From the IMG/VR virus record IMGVR_UViG_3300030406_000920, positions 1 to 35,423 of that record: DNA of 35,423 nt; one strand, given 5' to 3'. How positions within the stretch are numbered: the first letter of the stretch is position 1; each line of letters opens with the position of its first letter. This DNA comes from a virus. Below the pieces are notes generated by a model. That model was not told the origin of the DNA, did no database searches, and was given only the letters and a program-made list of their open reading frames with translations. The position numbers were made by a program, and so were the translations under genes. This document shows positions 30,381-35,423 of the stretch, piece after piece.

Positions 30381-31556
30381 TTATCGTTTTTTAATTTTCA
30401 ATTTACTAGTATCAGAACCACTAATTGCACGAACCTTTAAACCACCAACAAATACATCACCACTTGGAGACGTACGCGCCTCTGTAGATACATTTTTTGA
30501 TTTATTAACAACATCTTTAACAGCATCGGCTTTACCTTGCTCATAAAAATGATGTGCTATTTTGTCCGCGTTTCTAGCAGCAAAGATTGCTTTATGATAA
30601 CCTTGAGTATCTTTTACATTGCCCTTATCGTCCAAGAACCTCTGAACAAAGTCTTGTAAATTACTCTGAGCCTTTGCAACTTCACTAGGATTTTTAACAC
30701 CATATCTAAATTTCTTTTCACCAACTGCGAAATCAAAACCTTTGAATTCTTCATTGAATAAACCAGATGTTTTTTGTTTAAAATCTTCATGTTGTTGTAA
30801 AGCAACTTCCTGATTTTTTTTGTAGCGATTAAAAAAGTCAATAGCTTTTTGTTGTTCTTCAGTAACACCAGGTCTTAATCTAACCTGATCATAATACTTA
30901 TTTTTAAGATCATCTAAAAAGTTTTTGGCTTTAGCAACCTCTTCTTTGTAAGCGAGTTTTTTTCGTTTGATGTCTCGCTCTTCATCAACGTCTTCATCAT
31001 AGTCGAAATTTTCTTCCATGATAAATTTTATTTCCTCATCATTAAGATGTGGTTTACTTTGTTTGTAATATTCTTTTAATAACACATTAGAATCTACATT
31101 GGAATAATCAGCATTAAGTCTAACGAAGTCTTCAATTGTTCCATTTGTTTCTTCCATAAACTTTACAAGCTTTTCAATATTTTCTGGTAATACTGGTTGC
31201 TCTTTTTCAACAGTTGTTTTTGTTTCAACTATAGGTTCATCAGTAACTTCTTGTAAAGGTGTAACTTCTTCTACTTCTTTCGTTTCGGTGTCCCGTACTT
31301 CTTCAACCACTTTTTCGCTGTCGCTACTGTCTTTGGGTTGTTCGACAGCAGCATCGCTGTCATTTGTGCTTTGCTCTTGAACGGCATCTTCGTTTTGTTT
31401 TTCTTGTGTTAAATCTACTTTAGCTTCAACAGTTGGTTCAACTGTTTCTTCTACTTTTTTACTTAAATCTACTTTTACAGGCTCTTTATTTTCAACCTGC
31501 TGTTTAATAGATTTTTTCTTGATCTTTAGAGATCCAGAATCTTTAGTGTTTGCCAT
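30381..31556 (-). CDS. Capsid scaffold-type protein, 391 aa, with LKIK tags at both ends
   Basis: A 391-aa very charged, low-complexity protein between portal and capsid genes, where podoviruses encode scaffold. Residues 15-125 are Glu/Val/Lys/Thr-rich and probably disordered; 125-330 are helical and charged (coiled-coil), and the C-terminus contains VFVGGLKVRAISG. LKIKKK occurs at residues 10-15 and LKIKKR at 386-391. Scaffold proteins drive procapsid assembly by binding the inner capsid surface through short basic helical tails, so these ends may be the capsid- or portal-binding elements. No protease motif was seen. The scaffold role is inferred from composition and gene order. Confidence 0.72.
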   Translation of the reverse strand: MANTKDSGSLKIKKKSIKQQVENKEPVKVDLSKKVEETVEPTVEAKVDLTQEKQNEDAVQEQSTNDSDAAVEQPKDSSDSEKVVEEVRDTETKEVEEVTPLQEVTDEPIVETKTTVEKEQPVLPENIEKLVKFMEETNGTIEDFVRLNADYSNVDSNVLLKEYYKQSKPHLNDEEIKFIMEENFDYDEDVDEERDIKRKKLAYKEEVAKAKNFLDDLKNKYYDQVRLRPGVTEEQQKAIDFFNRYKKNQEVALQQHEDFKQKTSGLFNEEFKGFDFAVGEKKFRYGVKNPSEVAKAQSNLQDFVQRFLDDKGNVKDTQGYHKAIFAARNADKIAHHFYEQGKADAVKDVVNKSKNVSTEARTSPSGDVFVGGLKVRAISGSDTSKLKIKKR

Positions 31557-31586
31557 AATAAAATAATATAAAATTAATAAAAAAAT

Positions 31587-34004
31587 CTACGCAAACTGGC
31601 TCAAGTCCATACCTTCACCTAATTGATTTGGTGTATTTTCAAAATCTACAGGTAAAGAATCATTTTTTCTTTGAGAAATCATTTCTGATTGTTGCGTAGC
31701 TTGTATTCTTGTTCTTTGATCTTTACGATCTTCTATTTCTTTTTCTTTTTCTTTTCTTGCTAATATATCCATTTCAGCTAACTTCATGTCAAACTGATAC
31801 TTCATTTGCATTAACTCTTTTTTAATTTGAGCTTCTTTTTCTAGCTTTTGTATTTCAAATTGAGATTTACCTTGTTCAATTTGTAATTGTGTTTGAGCTA
31901 TAGCTTCTTGTTTTTGAACTTCAGACATAGCTGCAGACTCAGCTGCTTTAGCATTAGCTTGAGCTTGCATTTGTATATTAGCTTGCTGTTGTTGTTGCTC
32001 TTGAGCTTGTTTTTGTTTACGTCTTAGTTTTAACAATTGATTAGCTAGTTTAATATTTTTTATTTCTCTAATATCAATTGCATCTTCTAAGTTAATACCA
32101 CCACTCTGTAAAGCTATTTGTATGCTTTTTTCTAGCATAGCTTTTTCTTCTTCATCTGGTTCTAGTTCTAAATAAATACCAAAGTCATGAAGATTTAAGT
32201 GTTGTATTTCATCTAACGTACCTACGTTAAAAGTACTAATAGATGATTTTAAAGATTGAGCAAGCAACTCATGATCTAAACAATCAGCTACTCTAAGGGA
32301 TATATTTTCTGCAGTTCTAACAGCTAAATATAAACCAGCTTGTAATATATGTCTAGTTGCTACATTAGAATTATAAGCAGCTAGTTTCTGTAATCCTACT
32401 AACGCGTCTGGATCTGGAGTACTAGCATCTCTAGCCTCATTTAATCCGGTCACGTCTCTTATCATTTGTAAATAGTATTGATAAGTCTGTATAAGACTTT
32501 GTAGTTTAGCACCAGCGTTTGAAGTTCTTAGTTCTTGTATTGGAACTTTACCTCTATTAGGATCACCTTCTTGGGTTAAACTTCTACCAACTATACTACC
32601 AGTTTGGAAATACATGTTTAATGCTTCTTGTGGATTATAGTTTGTACCATTACCTAAATCAACTTCAGCTAATCCGTCTACATCTACATACACACCGTCT
32701 GGTACCATACGAGATATTACTTGTTGTAGTTTTAAATGTGTTAACTGTATCATATCAGCAAACCCAGTTATTCTACTTACAACAGATTCTATTCTTCCAT
32801 GATACATACGTGGCGCACATATAGAATAATTCATATGTACTTTTGTGCTATCAGCAAAAGGTCTAGACATATTTTCAGATAACTTCCACTGAATCATATC
32901 ATTTATACCTAATACTTTTGCACCAGTAAATAAAACTTCTATAGATCTTGAAACTCTATCAAAGTTATCGTTTTGTTCAGGATTAAATGTATCTGGTTTT
33001 TCAAGAGCTTTTTCTAAACCTTGATCTGTCTTTTTTATTTTAAATACCTGATCCATGTATGTTTTGTATTCAAAAAACATTACAGCAACTACATCAGGTG
33101 CTTCGTTATAATTTCTTAAATAATTTTGTTCACCTGGAAATTTTTCTATTTCTTTTAACTGAGCGTCTGTTAAATAAGGAAATTGTTTTTTAAGCTCAGC
33201 TATACTTATCATTTTAACTTCACCAACGTAATAAAGATCTTCAAAGTTTGGATCTTTTGTATAAGAATAAACCAACTCAGCTGGATCTACATATTCTACT
33301 GTTATACCATTTGAAGTATTAAAATTAGTTTTGACAGCACCAATACCCAACACTACTAAATCCTGTAATATTCTTTTTTTAGTTTGGTCGAATTTATTTT
33401 TAGCTAATACATTAGATATTACCTCTTCTTCAGCTATCTCTATACTTTGCTTATAATTAAGCTGCATATGTAAAGATAATTCTTCTTTGTTTTCAGGTAA
33501 ATTCTCTTTATGTTGAGTAGAATATAAATCTATACCTAATACATCTTTTGCTTTTCTTAAATAATCTCTTGCAGCTATATCACGCATTAAAGCTGTAGCG
33601 TAATCAGTTCTTTTCTTTTGTGAATCAGGATCTTGTGAATAAGCTTTTATATCATAATCTCTATCTGCTAATCCATTTACTACTATATCAACAAACTTAG
33701 ATATAATAGGCACAGGCTTCCAGTCTAAATTTAAATAAGATAAATCACCATTTATAGCTAACTCATCTTTATACTTTTGTATTGATTGCTCGCCTCTAGC
33801 GTAAAGTCTTCTATTATGATATTCAGAATAATTAGTTTTATATAAGCCGTATCTAACGCTACCGCTACCATATCTATTATTACTAAACCATTCATTTTCA
33901 ATAGCTCTAGCTACTTTTAAGCCGTATTCATATGTGTTCTTTTCCTCAAAAGGTACCACCTGACTAGGAAAGCCACTTAGATAATTAGTGTCAACACCAT
34001 TCAT
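31587..34004 (-). CDS. Portal protein, 805 aa
   Basis: An 805-aa protein directly after the terminase gene (stop TAA 34005, start ATG 34004, adjacent). The first about 650 residues have the alpha/beta make-up of portals, with LGIGAVKTNFNTSNGITVEYVDP, followed by YSYTKDPNFEDLYYVGEV, as wing/stem-like elements. The last about 150 residues are a long Gln/Ala/Lys coiled coil (KQAQEQQQQQANIQMQAQ), followed by a short end motif (GEGMDLSQFA). A long Gln-rich barrel/tail is common in podovirus portals such as P22 and, from memory, in crAss-like portals. It forms the dodecameric vertex ring through which DNA enters, contacts terminase during packaging and later the ring proteins. Confidence 0.85.
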   Translation of the reverse strand: MNGVDTNYLSGFPSQVVPFEEKNTYEYGLKVARAIENEWFSNNRYGSGSVRYGLYKTNYSEYHNRRLYARGEQSIQKYKDELAINGDLSYLNLDWKPVPIISKFVDIVVNGLADRDYDIKAYSQDPDSQKKRTDYATALMRDIAARDYLRKAKDVLGIDLYSTQHKENLPENKEELSLHMQLNYKQSIEIAEEEVISNVLAKNKFDQTKKRILQDLVVLGIGAVKTNFNTSNGITVEYVDPAELVYSYTKDPNFEDLYYVGEVKMISIAELKKQFPYLTDAQLKEIEKFPGEQNYLRNYNEAPDVVAVMFFEYKTYMDQVFKIKKTDQGLEKALEKPDTFNPEQNDNFDRVSRSIEVLFTGAKVLGINDMIQWKLSENMSRPFADSTKVHMNYSICAPRMYHGRIESVVSRITGFADMIQLTHLKLQQVISRMVPDGVYVDVDGLAEVDLGNGTNYNPQEALNMYFQTGSIVGRSLTQEGDPNRGKVPIQELRTSNAGAKLQSLIQTYQYYLQMIRDVTGLNEARDASTPDPDALVGLQKLAAYNSNVATRHILQAGLYLAVRTAENISLRVADCLDHELLAQSLKSSISTFNVGTLDEIQHLNLHDFGIYLELEPDEEEKAMLEKSIQIALQSGGINLEDAIDIREIKNIKLANQLLKLRRKQKQAQEQQQQQANIQMQAQANAKAAESAAMSEVQKQEAIAQTQLQIEQGKSQFEIQKLEKEAQIKKELMQMKYQFDMKLAEMDILARKEKEKEIEDRKDQRTRIQATQQSEMISQRKNDSLPVDFENTPNQLGEGMDLSQFA

Positions 34005-35423
34005 TTATTCTATAATTTTTGAAGTATAACCAGAGTTACTGTATTTTTTAAAACCTAAAGGTACTACCTGTCTTTTAAAATCAGCAACTGGTTTGTATTT
34101 ATTTTTATTACAAGCCATTATAGCTAACCCCGAACTAATTGCTGCATCAAACTTAGTTCTATTGTTTATATTAAATTTAGCCCAGTCTTCAAGAGTACGT
34201 TGAAAATATATATCACCATAACCATCGTTACCGTATCCTACATAATTTTCTATATACATCTCAATAGCAGCGGCGTGAGCTTGCTTTATATCTTCACTTG
34301 AGTTTGGTATACCACCTACTTCTTTTTCAGTAGCTGATAATTTATTCCAAACTTTATCAGGTCTATTCATAGAGTAACCTCTATATCCTCTTCTTTTTAA
34401 ATAATAAAGTAATCTTGGTTTATTATTTTCTGCTAATAACGGCATGCCATAAAACACTAAAGCCATTAAAACATCTTCAAAAAATATATCAGCTGTTTGT
34501 GGTCTAGCTATATATTCTAAAAAGAAATGATTAGGAGGCGCGTCTTCCATGCTAAACTTTGTTAAACCATGTAATGCACCTTTAGAACCTTTTTTGTCTA
34601 CTGTACCTGATATATCGTAACTGTCACAACCAAAAGCACCCATATGCTCGTTACCAGGATATTTTGTATTATTTTTTAAAATAATATTGTTTTGCAAATT
34701 TGTATTAGGAACCCAACTAATATTAAATCTACCGTTTTTACTCGGCATAAATATTACTTTAGTATCTTTTATTCCATTTTCCCATTGAAAATTACCTTGT
34801 GTAACTAATGGACTCATTGCTAAAACTTCTTCATTATAATCTATTTGCTCGTAAAGCTTTGTTAAATTAAATAATGAAGCTTTTGTTTCATCTCTAAATG
34901 CATGTTTTTCTGTACGAGGAAACTGTCTATAAAATTCGTTTAAAGCATCTTGATCTTGTTTTAAACCATCAACTTCATTTTGCCAATAATCAATAACACC
35001 TAATGTAATTTCATACCCATCTGGGCCAACTCTTTTTGTTCTAGGTGTTTCGAATACAGGTATGCCATAAGTATCGATGTATCCCTCGTAGTTCCATTCC
35101 ATAGGTATGAACAAAGAATAGAGTCCCGAACGAGTCTGTCCGTTGGCGTTTCGTTTAGTAACATCGGAATCATAGTATAATTTTTTAAAGTTATCACCTC
35201 CTTTATCTAATGAGTTACTTGTTGAACCCATCATACATTTTCCAACTATCCTACTACCTAATCGTAACGTGGTCTTGGTGACCCTCCAGTTGTTGAGGAT
35301 GTTGTTGGGGCGCTCCCACTTCCCCGACTCATCATGAACGAGGAGTTTGAGTTTCTCACCGTCGTAGGAGTTATCACCGGTGTTCTTCCAATCGATGGTG
35401 GTATCAAGTCCCTTGAGGGTGTC
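34005..35423 (-). CDS. terL: Terminase large subunit (packaging ATPase-nuclease), 5' end outside window
   Basis: The reading frame is open to the window's right edge, giving 472 residues of a longer protein; ATG 35234 is internal. Residues 24-33 (KLKLLVHDES) are Walker B with D31 and catalytic E32, and residues 53-70 (LRLGSRIVGKCMMGSTSN) hold the coupling motif. The Walker A loop lies beyond the edge. The nuclease half shows FGCDSYD as first metal-binding Asp, a central acidic stretch FFEDVLMALVF, and NRTKFDAAISSGLA as the last Asp of an RNase-H-like fold. It powers DNA packaging into the procapsid with the portal. Bases about 35268-35423 are near 53% G+C while the rest is AT-rich. Confidence 0.9.
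   Translation of the reverse strand, partial: DTLKGLDTTIDWKNTGDNSYDGEKLKLLVHDESGKWERPNNILNNWRVTKTTLRLGSRIVGKCMMGSTSNSLDKGGDNFKKLYYDSDVTKRNANGQTRSGLYSLFIPMEWNYEGYIDTYGIPVFETPRTKRVGPDGYEITLGVIDYWQNEVDGLKQDQDALNEFYRQFPRTEKHAFRDETKASLFNLTKLYEQIDYNEEVLAMSPLVTQGNFQWENGIKDTKVIFMPSKNGRFNISWVPNTNLQNNIILKNNTKYPGNEHMGAFGCDSYDISGTVDKKGSKGALHGLTKFSMEDAPPNHFFLEYIARPQTADIFFEDVLMALVFYGMPLLAENNKPRLLYYLKRRGYRGYSMNRPDKVWNKLSATEKEVGGIPNSSEDIKQAHAAAIEMYIENYVGYGNDGYGDIYFQRTLEDWAKFNINNRTKFDAAISSGLAIMACNKNKYKPVADFKRQVVPLGFKKYSNSGYTSKIIE

Noticed and set aside
35193-35203. Perfect Shine-Dalgarno-like AAGGAGGTGAT on the - strand with GTG/ATG codons downstream, which could start an internal gene
   Set aside because: It encodes the Lys-Gly-Gly-Asp part of the terminase sequence, the alternative frame gives a short unconserved-looking product, and other genes here do not use Shine-Dalgarno leaders.
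1-35423. tRNA genes, CRISPR arrays, IS elements, integrase or attachment repeats
   Set aside because: I saw no cloverleaf, no regularly spaced repeats, no transposase or integrase motifs, and coding density leaves almost no room; a computed scan would be needed to exclude a small tRNA fully.

Overview
The window looks like a large part of a lytic, short-tailed (podovirus-type) phage genome, most likely one infecting a marine member of the Bacteroidota (Flavobacteriia). The virion module (terminase, portal, scaffold, capsid, two connector/ring proteins, very large tail 'stabilisation/muzzle' proteins, internal proteins) resembles crAss-like phages and their uncultured marine relatives; this rests on remembered protein motifs, not a search. 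Three things point to the host. DNA is AT-rich (about one third G+C by eye). Start codons have A/T-rich leaders with no clear Shine-Dalgarno sequence. Two exported proteins have signal peptides that probably cleave just before Gln (..SA|QE.., ..SS|QN..), a common Bacteroidota pattern.

Layout. Bases 1-4485 (+ strand) are a compact early/middle nucleotide-metabolism block: a MazG-type pyrophosphohydrolase, a second MazG-like helical protein, a T7-endonuclease-I-like nuclease, two tiny genes, then nrdB, a 71-codon gene and nrdA (class I ribonucleotide reductase with small subunit first). Genes overlap or nearly touch. Bases 4490-4514 hold a strong intrinsic terminator serving the opposite (-) strand, so the two transcription units converge here.

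Bases 35423-4562 (- strand, read right to left) are one long late operon: terminase large subunit (cut by the window edge), portal, scaffold, major capsid protein, a 258-aa head protein, two ring/tail-tube proteins, a 1528-aa and a 516-aa tail protein, a GNAT-like protein, two internal/ejection-type proteins, a 2914-aa polyvalent protein (zincin HELLH motif and HAD-type DFDDT phosphatase motif), then an envelope/lysis section: a lipoprotein, a predicted outer-membrane beta-barrel, a one-TM coiled-coil protein, an exported thioredoxin-fold protein without catalytic cysteines, a 49-aa basic peptide, an M15 peptidase endolysin, and three small Lys-rich Cys-containing proteins. Hairpins lie after the capsid gene and after the next gene.

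Not present: DNA polymerase, helicase, primase, integrase, tRNA, CRISPR or IS. The replication genes probably lie beyond one or both window edges. No gene-free stretch exceeds 300 bases. Most interesting for follow-up: the envelope cassette (6163-8387), the giant enzyme-bearing protein, an LKIK tag shared by the scaffold and giant protein, the Lys-rich trio, and abrupt codon/composition patches in terL, nrdB and nrdA.
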